The position numbers were made by a program, and so were the translations under genes. 64,000 bases of DNA from assembly GCA_029961685.1 (NCBI GenBank), contig JARWKL010000002.1, forward strand, positions 20,490,908-20,554,907. The letters are read 5' to 3'. Below are positions 35,849 through 49,940 of this stretch, piece after piece (positions within the stretch are counted from its first letter, which is position 1; each line of letters starts with the position of its first letter). The DNA comes from Aristolochia californica (taxonomy: Eukaryota > Streptophyta > Magnoliopsida > Piperales > Aristolochiaceae). The notes beneath the pieces are model-generated. The model was given only the letters and a program-made list of their open reading frames with translations, ran no database searches and was not told the origin of the DNA.

Positions 35849-38800
35849 AAGTTTTGTTATCCATGTTTGGGAAATTCCACTTGTACAACCACCTAATAGC
35901 TTGGTTGAATTTTATTGGAAAGAGACTTCTAACTGATCCTAACATGTTTTAAATGTGGTGGATATGCATGCCAGAAACATGTTGAGGATGCTAGTGACCT
36001 AATGATCCAAAAATTTCAAAGAGTTGAAAAAATTAAATTTTTAAGTTAATGTGTGGTTGAATATTTACCAGAGCCAAACAACCCACTTTTTGCCTAACCT
36101 TTAAAATCACATATACTTTTTGGAATTATCTCTCTCAGAATTTGTGCATTTCCATTTTGGATGTTAAAATTTTTTTCAGATCCAAACTTTGTTTTTCACT
36201 CTCCCATTTTTCCCGTAAATAAAAAAGATATAAGGCAAATAGATCGCAACAAAATGAAAATTTTAGAGTTCATGTATGCAAAAAAATTTGATCACTATAA
36301 TCAATGTAAGTGAAGAAAATTATTTCACGCACTAAAAATGAACTCAAAAGTTTTGTTATCCATGTTTGGGAAATTCCACTAGTACAACCCCCTAATAGCT
36401 TGGTGGAATTTTAAAGGAAAGAGACTTCTAAGTAATCCAAACAAGTTTTAAATATGGTGGATATGCACGCATAAAACATGTTGAGGATGCAAGTGACCTA
36501 ATGATCCTAAAATTTCAAGGAGTAGAAAAAATTTAATTCTCAAGTTGACTTGTGGTTGTATATACCTGAGCAAACAACCCACTTTTTGCCTATCCTTAAA
36601 AATCACAGGTACTTTTTGAAATTATCTCTCTCAGCATTTGTGCATTTCCAATTTGGATGTTCACATTTTTTTTCTGATCCAAACTTGTGTTTTCACTCTC
36701 CCAATTTTCACGTAAACAAAAAAGATATAAGGCAAAGAGATCGCAACAAAATAAAAATTATGGAGTTCGTGCATGCAAAAAAATTTGAAAACTATAATAA
36801 ATGTAAGTGAAGAAAATTATTTCATGCACTAAAAATGAACTCCAAAGTTTTGTTATCCATGTTTGGGAAATTCCACTTGTACAACCCCCTAATTGCTTGG
36901 TGGAATTTTATTGGAAAGAGACTTCTAACTGATCCTAACATGTTTTAAATGTGGTGGATATGCATGCCAAAAATATGTTGAGGATGCAGCTGACCAAATG
37001 TTCCAAAAATTTTGAGTAGAAAAAATTAAATTCTCAAGTTAAGATGTGGTTGTATATTTAGCAGAGCAAACAACCCACTTTTTGCCTATCCTTAAAAATC
37101 ACAGATACTTTTTGAAATTATCTCTCTCAGCATTTTTGCATTTGCATTTTGGATGTTCACATTCTTTATTCAGATCCAAACTTGAGTTTTCACTCTCCCA
37201 TTTTTCTCGTAAACAAAAAAGATATAAGGCAAATAGTTCGCAACAAAATGAAAATTTTAGAGTGTATGCAAAATACTTGAACCCTTTAATAAATGTAAGT
37301 AAAGAAAACTATTTTACTTACTAAAAATCAACTCCAAAGTTTTGTTATCCATGTTTGGTAAATTCCACTAGTACAACCCCCTAATAGCTTGGTGGAATTT
37401 TATAGGTAAGAGACTTCTAACTGATCCTATCATGTTTTAAATGTTGTGGATATGCATGCCAGAAACATGTTGAAGATGCAACTGGCCTAATGATCCAAAA
37501 ATTTCAAGGATTAGAAAAAATTAAATTCTCAAGTTAACGTGTGGTTAGATATTTGCCAGAGCCAAACAACCCAGTTTTTACCTATCCTTAAAATTCACAG
37601 ATACTACTTTAAATTATCTCTCAGCATTTGTGCATATCCAATTTGGATGTTCAAATTTTTTTTCAGATCCAAACTTGAGTTTTCACTCTCCAATTTTTCT
37701 CATAAACAAAAAACATATCAAGCAAATAGATTGAAACAAAATGAAAATTTTAAAGTTCATGTATGAAAAAATAATTTGACAACTATAATAAATGTAAGTG
37801 AAGAAAATTATGTCACGCACTAAAAATGAACTCCAAAGTTTTGTTATCCATATTTGGGAAATTCCACTAATACAACCCCCTAATAGCTTGGTGGAATTTT
37901 ATAGGAAATAGATTTCTAACGGATCCTAACATGTTTTAAATCTGGTGGATATGGATGCCAGAAACATGTTGAGGATGCATGTGACCTAGTGATCCAAAAA
38001 TTTCATGGAGTAGAAAAAATTAAATTCTGAAGTTAACATGTGGTTAGATATTTACCAGAGCCAAACAAGCCACTTTTTGCCTATCCTTAATAATCACAGA
38101 TAATTTTGGAATTATCTCACCTAGCATTTGTGCATTTCCATTTTGGATGTTAAAATTCTTTTTCAGATCCAAAGTTTAGTTTTCACTCTCCCATTTTTCT
38201 CGTAAACAAAAAAGATATAAGGCAAATAGACCGTAACAAAATGAAAATTTTGGAGTTCATGTATGCAAAAAAAATTAAACACTTTAATAAATGTAAGTGA
38301 AGAAAATTATTTCACTCACTAAAAACGAACCCCAAAGTTTTGTTATCCAAGTGTGGGAAATTCCACTAGTACAATTTCCTAATAGCTTGGTGGAATTTTA
38401 TAAGAAAGAGAATTCTAACTGATCCTAACATGTTTTAAATGTGGTGGATATGCATGCCAGAAACATGTTGACGATGCAAGTGACCTATTGATCCAAAAAT
38501 TTCAAGGAGTAGAAAAAAATAAATTCTCAAGTTAACGTGTGGTTGGATATTTACCAGAGTCAAACAACCCAACTTTTGCCTATCCTTAAAAATCACAGAT
38601 ACTTTTTGGATTTATCTCTCTCAGCATTTGTGCCTTTGCATTTTGGATGTTAAAATTTTTTTTCAGATCCAAACCTGAGTTTTCACTCTCCCATTTTTCT
38701 CGTAAACACAAAAGAAATAAGGCAAATAGATCGCAACAAAATGAAAATTTTGGAGTTCATGTATGCAAAAAAAATTGAACACTATAATAAATGTAAGTGA

Positions 38801-40104
38801 AGAAAATTATTTCACGCACTAAAAATGAACTCCAAAGGTTAGTTATCTATGTTTGGGAAATTCCACTAATACAACCCCCAAATAGCTTGGTGGAATTTTA
38901 TAGGAAAGAGACTTCTAACTGATCCTAACATGTTTAAAATGTGGTGGATATGCATGCCACAAACATGTTGAGGATGCAAATGACCTAATGATCCTAAAAT
39001 TTCAAGGAGTAGAAAAAAATAAATTCTCAAGTTAATGTGTGGTTGGATATTTACTAGAGCAAAAACAACCCAATTTTTGCATATCCTTTAAAATCATAGA
39101 TACTTTTTGGATTTATCTCTCTCAGCATTTGTGTATTTCCATTTTGGATGTTAATTTTTTTTTTCAGATCCAAACTTGAGTTTTCACTCTCCCATTTTTC
39201 TCGTAAACAGAAAAGAGATAAGGCAAATAGATCGCAATAAAATGAAACTTTTAGTGGTCACGTATGCTAAAAAATTTGAAAGCTATACTAAATATAAGTG
39301 AAGAAAATTATTTCACGCACTAAAAATGAACTCCAAGGTTTTTTTATCCATGTTTGGGAAATTCCACTAGTAAAACCCCCAAATAGCTTGGTGGAATTTT
39401 TTAGGAAAGAGACTTCTAACTGATCCTAACATGTTTTAAATGTGGTGGATATGCATGCTAAAAACATGTTGAGGATTCATGTGACCTAATGATCCAAAAA
39501 TGTCACGGAGAAGAAAAAATTAAATTCTCAAGTTAACGTGTGGTTGGATATTTACCTGAGCCAAACAACCCTCTTTTTGCCTATCCTTAAAAATCGGAGA
39601 TACTTTTTGGAATTATCAGTCTCAGCATTAGTGCATTTCCATTTTGGATGTTTAAATTTTTTTCAGGTCCATACTTGAGTTTTCACTCTCCCATTTTTCT
39701 CGTAAACAAAAAAGATATAGGGCAAATAGATCGCAACAAAATGAAAATTTTAGAGTTCATGTATGCAAAAAAAATTGAAAACTATAATAAATGTAAGTGA
39801 AGAAAATTATTTCACGCACTAAAAATGAACTCCAAGGTTTTTTTATCCGATGTATGGGAAATTCCACAAGTACAACCCCCTAATAGCTTGGTGGAATATT
39901 ATAGGAAAGAGACTTCTAACAGATCCCATCGGTTTTAAATGTGTTGGATATGCGTGCCAGAAACATGGTGAGGATGCAAGTGACCTAATGATCCAAAAAT
40001 TTCAAAGAGTAGAAAAAATTAAATTCTCAAGTTAACGTGTGGTTGGATATTTACCAGAGCCAAACAGCCCACTTTTTGCCCATCCTTAAAAATCACAGGT
40101 ACTA

Positions 40105-40120
40105 TTGGATTTATCACTCT
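40105..40120. other. Internal deletion of ~70-80 bp
   Basis: TTGGATTTATC joins ACTCTCTCATTTTTC, so the segment from GCATTTGTGCATTTCC to CTTGAGTTTTC, including the T-run, is missing. The unit is 432 bp (40,037-40,468). Confidence 0.85.
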
Positions 40121-43100
40121 CTCATTTTTCTTGCAAACAAGAAAGAAATAAGGAAAATAGATCGCAACAAAATGAAAATTTAAGAGTTCATGTAAGCAAA
40201 AAAATTTGAACACTATAATAAATGTAAGTGAAGAAAATTATTTCACGCACTAAAAATGAACTCCAAAGTTTTGTTATCCATGTTTGGGAAATTTCACTAG
40301 TACAACCCCCAAATAGCTTGTTGGACTTTTATAGGAAAGATACTTCTAATTGATCCTAACATGTTTTAAATGTGGTGGATATGCATGCCAGAAACATGTT
40401 GATGATGCAAGTGAACTAATGATCCAAAAATTTCAATGAGTAGAAAAAAATTAAATTCTCAAGTTAACGTGTGGTTGGATATTTACCAGAGCCAAAAAAC
40501 CCACTTTTTGCCTATCCTTAAAAATCACAGATAATTTTTGGAATTATCACTCTCAGCATTTTTGCATTTCCATTTTGGATGTTCTAATTTTTTTTCAGAT
40601 CCAAACTTGAGTTTTTAGTCTCCCATTTTTCTCGTAAACAAAAAAGATATATGGCAAATAGATCGCTACAAAATGAAAATTTTAGAGTTCATGTTTGGAA
40701 AAAAAATTGTAAACTATAATAAATGTAAGTGAAGAAATTTTTTTCATGCACTAAATATGAACTCCGAAATTTAGTTATCCATGTTTGGGAAATTCCACTT
40801 GTACAACCCCCTAATAGCTTGGTGGAATTTTATAGGAAAGAGACTTCTAACTGATCCTAACATCTTTAAAATTGGTGGATATGCATGCCAAAAACATGTT
40901 GAGGATGCAAGTGACCTAATGATCCAAAAATTTCAAGGAGTAGAAAAAATTAAATTCTCAAGTTAACGTGTGGTTGAATAAATACCAGAGCCATACAACC
41001 CACTTTTTGCCAATCCTTCAAAATCACAGATACTTTTTGGAATTATCTCTCTCAGCATTTGTGCATTTCAATTTTTGGATGTTCGAATATTTTTTTAGAT
41101 CTCAACCTTAGTTTTCACTCTCCAATTTTTTTCGTAAACAAAAAAGAAACGAGGCAAATAGATTGCAACAAAATGAAAATTTAATAGTTCATGTATGCAA
41201 AAAAATTTCAAAACTATAATAAATGTAAGTGAAGAAAATTATTTCACGCACTAAAAATGAACTCAAAAGTTTTGTTATCCATGTTTGGGAAATTCCACTT
41301 GTACAACCCCCAAATAGCTTGGTGGAATTTTATAAGAAAGATACTTCTAACTGATCCTAACATGTTTTAAATGCGGTGGGTATGCATGCCAGAAACATGT
41401 TGAGGATGCAAGTGACCTAATGATCCAAAAATTTCAAGGAGTAGCAAAATTAAATTCTCAAGTTAACGTGCAGTTGGATATTTACCAGAGCCAAACAACC
41501 CAGGTTTTGCCTTTCCTTCAAAATCATAGATACTTTTTAGAATTATCTCTCTCAGCATTTGTGCATTTCCATTTTGGATGTTCAAAATTTTTTTCAGATC
41601 CGAACTTGAGTTTTCACTCTCCCATTTTTCTCGTAAACAAAAAAGAAACAAGGCAAATAGATTGCAACAAAATGAAAATTTTCAAGTTCATGTACGCAAA
41701 AAAATTTGAAAACTATAATAAATGTAAGTGAAAAAAATTAATTCACGCACTAAAAATGAACTCCTAAGTTTTGTTATCCATGTTTGGGAAATTCCACTTG
41801 TACAACCCCGTAATAGCTTGGTGGAATTTTATAGGAAAGATACTTCTAACTGATCCTAACATGTTTTAAGTGTGGTAAATTTGCATGCCAGAAACTTGTT
41901 GTGAACGAAAGTGACGTAGTGATTCAAAAATTTCCAAGAGTAGAAAAAATTAAATTCTGAAGTTAACATATGGTTGGATATTTACCAGAGCCAAACAACT
42001 CACTTTTTGCCTAACCTTCAAATTCACATATACTTTTTGGAATTATCTCTCTTAGCTTTTGTGCATTTCCATTATGGAGTTAAAATTTTTTTTCGAATCC
42101 ACACTTGATTTTTTAGTCTCTCATTTTTCTTGTAAAAAAAAAAAGATGTAAGGCAAATAGATCTCAACAAAATGAAAATTTTAGAGTTCATGTATGCAAA
42201 AAAAAATAATTGAAAACTATATTAAATATAAGTGAAAAAAATTAATTCATGCACTAAAAATGAACTCCAAAGTTTTCTTATCCATGTTTGGGAAATTCCA
42301 CTAGTACAACCCCCAAATAGCTTGGTGGAATTTTATAAGAAATAGACTTATAAGTGATCCTAACATGTTTTATATGTGGTGGATATGCATGCCAGAAACC
42401 TGTTGAGGATGAAAGTGACCTAATGATCCAAAAATTTCAAGGAGTAGAAAAAATTAAATTCTCAAGTTAACGTGTGGTTGGATATTTACCAGAGCCAAAC
42501 ACCCCAACTTTTACCTATCCATAAAAATCAGAGATACTTTTTGGATTTACCTCTCTCAACATTTGTGCATTTCCATTTTGTATGTTCAAATTTTTTTTTC
42601 AGGTCCAAACTTGAGTTTTCACACTCCCATTTTTCTCGTAAACAAAGAAGATATAAGCAAAATTAATCGCAACAAACTGAAAATTAAGAGTTCAAGTATG
42701 CAAAAAAAATTGAAAAATATAATAAAAGTAAGTGAAGAAAATTATTTCTTGCTTTCAAAATGAACTCCAAAGTTTTGTTATCCATGTTTGGGAAATTCCA
42801 CTAGTACAACCCCCTAATAGCTTTGCGGAATTTTATCCAAAACAGACTTCTAACTGATCCTAACATGTTTTAAATGTGGTGGATATGCATGCCAGAAACA
42901 TGTTGAGGATGCAAGTGACCTAATGATCCAAAAATTTGAAGGAGTAGAAAAAATTAAATTCTCAAGTTAACGTGTGGTTGGATATTTACCAGAGCCAAAC
43001 AACCCACTTTTTGCCTATCCTTAAAAATCACAGATACTTTTTGGAATTATCCCTCTCAAAATTTGTGCATTTCCATTTTGGATGTTAAATTTTTTTTTCA

Positions 43101-46100
43101 GATCCAAACTTGAGTTTTCACACTCCAATTTTTCTCCTAAACAAAAAAGATATAAGCCAAATAGCTCGCAACAAAATGAAAATTTAATGTTCATGTATGA
43201 AAAAAAATTGCAAAATATAATAAATGTAAGTGAAGAAAAATATTTCACGCACTAAAAGTGAACTCCAAAGTTTTTTTTATCCATGTTTGGGAAATTCCAC
43301 TAGTACAACCCCCTAATAGCTGGGTGGAATTTTATAGGAAAGAGATTTCTAACTAATCCTAACATGTTTTAAATGTGGTGGGTATGCATGCCAGAAACAT
43401 GTTGAGGAGGCAAGTGACCTAATGATCCAAAAATTTGGAGTAGAAAAAATTAAATTCCCAAGTAAACGTGTGATTGGATATTTACCATAGCAAACAACGC
43501 ACTTTTTGCCTATCCTTAAAAATCACAGATACTTTTTGGAATTATCCCTCCCAGCATTTGTGCATTTCCATTTTGGATGTTAAAATTTTTTTTCAGATCC
43601 AAACTTGAGTTTTCACTCTCCTATTTTTCTCGTAAACAAAAAAGATATAAGGCAAATACATCGCAACAAAATGAAAATTTAATGTTCATGCATGAAAAAA
43701 AAATTGAAAAATATAATAAATGTAAGTGCAGAAAAATATTTCACGAAATATAAATGAACTTCATAGTTTTTTTATCCACGTTTGGGTAATTCCACTAGTA
43801 CAACCCCCTAATAGCTTGGTGGAATTATATAGGAAAGAGACTTCTAACTGATCCTAACATGTTTTAAATGTGGTGGATATGCGTGCCAGAAACAACTTGA
43901 GGATGCAAGTGACTAGTGATCCAAAAATTTCTAGGTGTAGAAAAAATTAAATTCTCAACTTAACGTGTCGTTGGATATTTACTACAGCCAAACAACCCAC
44001 TTTTTGCCTATCCATAAAAATCACAGATACTTTTTTGAATTATCCCTCTTAGCATTTGTGCATTTCCATTTTTGATGTGAGATTGTTTTTTAGATCTAAA
44101 CTTGAGATTTCAGTCTCCCATTTTTGTCGAAAACAAAAAAGAAATAAGGCAAATAGATCGTAACAAAATGAAAATGTTAGAGTTCATGTATGAAAAAAAA
44201 TTTGAACACTATAATAAATGTAAGTGAAGAAAATTATTTCACGCACTAAAAATGAACTCTAAAGTTTTGTTATCCTTGTTTGGGAAATTCCACTAGTACA
44301 ACCACCAAATTGCTTGGTGAAATTTTATCGGAAAGAGATTTCTAGTTGATCCTAATATATTTTAAATGTGGTGGATATGCATGCCAGAAACATGTTGAGG
44401 ATGCAACTGACCTAATGATCCAAAAATTTCAAGGGGTAGAAAAAATTAAATTCTCAAGTTAACGTGTGGTTGGATATTTACTAGAGCCAAACAACCCACT
44501 TTTTCCTATCCGTAAAAACCACGGATACTTTTTGGAATTATCTCTTTCATCATTTGTACATTTCCATTTTGGCTGTTCAGATTTTTTTTCAGATCCAAAC
44601 TTGAGTTTTTACTCTCCCATTTTTCTCGTAAACAAAAAAGATACAAGGCAAATATATCGCAACAAAATGAAAATTTTAGAGTTCATATCTGCGAAAAAAT
44701 TTGAACACTATAATAAATGTAAGTGAAGAAAATTATTTCACGCACTAAAAATTGACTCCAAAGTTTTGTTATCCATGTGTGGGAATTTCCACTAGAACAA
44801 CCCCCTATTAGGTTGGTGGATTCTTATAGGAAAGAGACTTCTAACAGATCCTAACATGTTTTAAATGTGGTGGATATGCATGCCAGAAACATGTTGAGGA
44901 TGCAAGAGAGCTAATGATCCAAAATTTTCAAGGAGTAGAAAAAATTAAATTTTCAAGTTCACGTGTGGTTGGATATTTACCAGAGCCAAACAACCCACTT
45001 TTTGCCTATGCGTAAAAATCACAGATACTTTTGTGAATTATCTCTCTCAGCATTTATGCATTTCCATTTTTCATGTTCAAATTTTTTTTCAGGTCCAAAC
45101 TTGAATTTTCACTCTCCTATTTTTCTCAAAAACAAAAAAGATATAAGGCAAGTAGATCGCAACAAAATGAAAATTTTAGAGTTGATGTATGCAAAAAAAT
45201 TTGAAAACTATAATAAATGTAAGTGAATAAAATTATTTCACGCACTAAAAATGAACTCCAAAGTGTTGTTAACCATGTTTGGGAAATTCCACTAGTTCAA
45301 CCCCTTAATATCTTGGTGGAATTTTATAGGAAAGATACTTCTAACTGATCCTAACATGTTTTAAATATGGTGGATATACATGCCAGAAACATGTTGACGA
45401 CGCAAATGACCTAATGATCCAAAAATTTCAAGTAGTAGATAAAATTAAATTCTCAAGTTAACGTGTGGTTGGATATTTACTAGAGCCAAACAACCCACTT
45501 TTTGGCTATCCTTAAAAATCACAGATACTTTTTGGAATTATCACTCTCAGCATTTGTGCATTTCTATTTTGGATGTTCAGATTTTTTTTCAAATCCAATC
45601 TTGAGTTTTCAGTCTCCCATTTTTCTCGTAACCAAAAAAGATATAAGGCAAATAGATCACAACAAAATGAAAATTTCAGAGTTCATGTTTGCAAAAAAAT
45701 TTGAACACTATAGTCAATGTAAGTGAAGAAAATTATTTCACGCACTCAAAATGAACTCCAAAGTTTTGTTGTCCATGTTTGGGAAATTCAACTTGTTCAA
45801 CCCCCTAATTGCTAGGTGAAATTTTATAGGAAAGAGACTTCTAACTGATCCTAACATGATTTAAATGTGGTGGATATGCATGCCAGAAACAAGTTGAGGA
45901 TGCAAGTGACCTAATGATCCAAAAACATCAAAGGAGTAGAAGAAATTAAATTTTCAAGTTAATGTATGGTTGGATATTTACCAGAGCCAAACAACCCAAT
46001 TTTTGTCTACGTTAAAAATTACAGATACTTTTTGGAATTATCTCTCTCAGAATTTGTGCATTTCCATTTGGGATGTTCAAATTTTTTTTCAGATCCAAAC

Positions 46101-48280
46101 TTGAGTTTTTAGTATCCCATTTTTCTCAAAAACAAAAAGATATAAGGCAACTAGATCGCAAAAAAATGAAAATTTTAGAGTTCATGTATGAAAAAAAATT
46201 TTCAACTATAATAAATGTAAGTGAGGAAAATTATTTCACGCACTAAAAGTGAACTCCAAAGTTTTGTTATCCATGTTTGGGAAATTTCACTTGTACAACA
46301 CCCTAATAGCATGGAGGAATTTTATAGGAAAGAGACGTCTAACTGATCCTAACATGTATTAAATGTGGTAGATATGCATGCCAAAAATATGTTGAGGACG
46401 CAAGTGACCTACTGATCCAAAAATTTCAAGCAGTAGAAAAAATTAAATTCTCAAGTTAACGTGTGGTTGGATATTTTCCAAAGCCAAACAATCCACCTTT
46501 TGCCTATCCTTAAAAAACACAGATACTTTTTGGATTTATCGCTCTCAGCATTTGTGCACTTCCATTTTAGATGTTCAAATTTTTTTTTCAGATCCAAACT
46601 TGAGTTTTCACTCTCCCATTTTTCTCGTAAAAAAAAAGATATAAGGCAAATAGATCGCAACAAAATGAACATTTTTGAGTTCATGTATGCAAAAAAATTT
46701 GCAAACTATAATAAGTGTAAGTTAAGAATATTATTTCACGCACTAAAAATGAATTCCAAAGTGTTGTTATCCATGTTTGGGAAATTCCACTAGTACAACC
46801 CCCTAATAGCATGGTGGAATTTTATAGGAAAGAGACTTCTAACTGATCCAAACATGTTTTAAATGTGGTGGATATGCATGCAAACATGTTGAGGATGCAA
46901 GTGACCTAATGATCCAAAAATTTCAAGGAGTATAAAAAATTAAATTCTCCAGTTAACGTATGGTTGGATATTTACCAGAGCCAAACAACTCACTTTTTGC
47001 CTATCCTTAAAAATCACAGATACTTTTTTGAATTATCTATCAGCATTTGTGCATTTCCATTTTGGATGTTCAGATTTTTGTTCAGACCCAAACTTGAGTA
47101 TTAAGTCTCCCACTTTTCTCATAAACAATATAGAAATAAGGCAAATAGATCGCAAAAAATGAAAATTTTAGAGTTCACGTATGCAAAAAAAATTGAAAAC
47201 TATAATAAATGTTAGTGAAGAAAATTAGTTCATGCACTAAAAATGTACTCCAAAGGATTGTTATCCATGTTTGGGAAATTCAACAAGAACAACCCCTAAT
47301 AGCTAGGTGGAATTTAATAGGAAAGAGACTTCTAACTGATCCTAACATGTTTTAAATCTGGTGGATATGCAGGCTAGAAACAAGTTGAGGATGCAAGTGA
47401 CCTAATGATCCAAAAATTTCAAGGAGTAGAAAAAATTAAATTCTCAAGTTAACGTGTGGTTGGATATTTACAAGAGCCAAACAAACCACTTTTTGCCTAT
47501 CCTTAAAAATCACATATACTTTTTGGAATTTTCTCTCTCAGCATTTGTGCATTTCCATTTTGGATGTTCAAATTTTTTTTCAGATCCAAACTTGAGTTTT
47601 TAGTCTCCCATTTTTCTCGTAAACAAAAAAGATATAAGGCAAATAGATCGCAAAAAAATGAAAATTTTAAAGTTCACTTATGCAAAAAAATTTGAAAACT
47701 ATAATAAATGTAAGTGAAGAAAATTATTTCATGCACTAAAAATGAACTCCAAAGTCTTGTTATCCAGGTTTAGGAAATTCTACTAGTACAACCCCCTAAT
47801 AGCTTGGTGGAATTTTATAGGAAAGCGACTTCTAACTGATCCTAACATGTTTTAAATGTGGTGGATATGCATGCCAAAAACATGTTGAGGATGCAAATGA
47901 CCTAATGATCCAAAAATTTCATGGAGTAGAAAAAATTAAATTCTCAAGTTAACGTGTGGTTGGATATTTACCAGAGCCAAACAACCTAGTTTTTGCCTAT
48001 CCTTAAAAATCACAGATACTTTTTGGATATATCTCTCTTAGCATTTGTGCATTTCCATTTTGGATGTTTAATTTTTTTTCAGATCCAAACTTGAGTTTTC
48101 ACTCTCCCATTTTTCTCGTAAATAAAAAAGATATAAGGCAAATAGATCGCAACAAAATGAAAATTTTAGAGTTCATGTAAGCAAAAAAAAATTGATAACT
48201 ATAATAAATGTAAGTGAAGAAAATTATTTCACGCACTAACAAAATACTCCAAGGTTTTGTGATCCATGTGTGGGAAATTC

Positions 48281-48298
48281 CACTAGTATAATAGCTTG
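48281..48298. other. Small deletion in the inverted-repeat loop
   Basis: CCACTAGTATAATAGCTTGG lacks about 9 bp of the usual ACAACCCCC loop. One arm next to it is also changed (GTGAAATAT instead of GTGGAATTT), so the hairpin is lost in this unit. Confidence 0.7.
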
Positions 48299-49940
48299 GT
48301 GAAATATTATAGGAAAGAGACTTCTAACTGGTCCTAACATGTTTTAAATTTGGCTGATATGCATGCCAGAAGCATGTCTAGGTTGCAAGTGACCTAATGA
48401 TCCAAAAATTTCTAGGAGTAGAAAATATTAAATTCTCAAGTTAACGTGTGGTTGGATATTTACCAAAGCCAAACAATGCACTTTTGGCCTATCCTTAAAA
48501 ATCACAGATACTTTTTGGATTTATCTCTCTCAGCCTTTGTGCATTTCCTTTTTGGATGTTCAAATTTTTTTTCAGATCCAAACTTGAGTTTTCACTCTCC
48601 CATTTTTCTCGTAAACAAAAAAGATATATGAAAAATAGATCGCAACAAAATGAAAATTTTATAGTTCATGTTTGCAAAAAATTTTGAACATTATAATAAA
48701 TGTGAGTGAAGAAAATTATTTCACACACTAAAAATGAACTCCAAAGTTTTGTTATCCATGTATGGGAAATTCCACTAGTACAACCCCCTAATAGCTTGGT
48801 GAAATTTTATAGGAAAGAGACTTCTAACTTATCCCAACATATTTTAAATGTGGTGGATATGCATGCCAGAAATATGTTGAGGGATCAAGTGACCTAGTGA
48901 CCCAAAAATTTCAAGGAGTAGAAAAAATTAAATTCTCAAGTTAACGTGTGGTTGGATACTAAAGAGAGCCAAACAACCCACGTTTTGCCTATCTTTAAAA
49001 ATCACAAACACTTTTGGGATTTATCTCTCTCAGCATTTGTGCCTTTCCCTTTTGGATGTTCACATTTTTTTTCAGACCCAAACTTGAATTTTCACTCTCC
49101 CATTTTTCTCGTAAACAAAAAAGATAAATGGCAAATAGATCGCAACAAAATGAAAATTTTAGAGTTCATGTATGAAAAATTTTTGAAATTTATAATAAAT
49201 GTTGGTGAATAAAATTATTTCACGCACTAAAAATGAACTCCATGGTTTTGTTATCCATGTTTGGGAAATTCCACTACTACAACCCCATAATAGCATGGTG
49301 GAATTTTATAGGAAAGAGACTTCTAACTAATCATTACATGTTTTAAATATGGTGGATATGCATGCCAGAAACAAGTTGAGGATGCATGTGACCTAATGAT
49401 CCAAAAATTTCGAGTAGAAAAAATTAATTCTCAAGTTAACGTGTGGTTGGATATTTACCAGAGCCAAACAACCCACTTTTTGCCAATCCTTAAAAATAAT
49501 TGATACTTTTTGGATTTATCTCTCTCAGCATTTGTGCTTTTCGATTTTGGATATTCGAATTTTTTTTCAGATTGAAACATGAGTTTTCACTCTCCCATTT
49601 TTCTCGTAAACAAAAATGATATAGGACAAGTAGATCGCCACAAAAAGAAAATTTTAGAGTTCACGTATGCAAAAAAATTTGAATACTATAATAAATGTTT
49701 GTTAAGAAAATTATTTCACGCAATAAAAAGGAACTCCAAAGTTTTGTTATCCATGTTTGGAAAATTCCACTAGTACAACCACCTAATAGCTTGGTAGAAT
49801 TTTATTGGAAAGAGACTTCTAACTAATCGAAACATGTTTTAAATGTGGTGGATATGCATGCTAGAAACATGTTGAGGATGCAAGTGACCCAATGATCCAA
49901 AAATTTCAAGGAGTTGAAAAAAATAAATTCTCAAGTTAAT

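Larger units (their letters stand above)
35120..49940. repeat. Diverged satellite units without clear long order
   Basis: Unit starts: 35120, 35603, 36051, 36550, 37044, 37539, 38038, 38537, 39037, 39538, 40037, 40469, 40968, 41468, 41968, 42472, 42972, 43468, 43965, 44464, 44963, 45463, 45964, 46461, 46958, 47454, 47954, 48446, 48946, 49441. No repeated order was found by eye. Only local neighbour likeness appears: 40,968 and 41,468 share AAGAAAC then AAGGCAAATAGATTGC or GAGGCAAATAGATTGC; 42,972 and 43,468 share GAAAATTTAATGTTCATG. 43,965 resembles 55,558 (CTACA.CCAAACAACC, TAAACTTGAGATTTCAG). Confidence 0.8.
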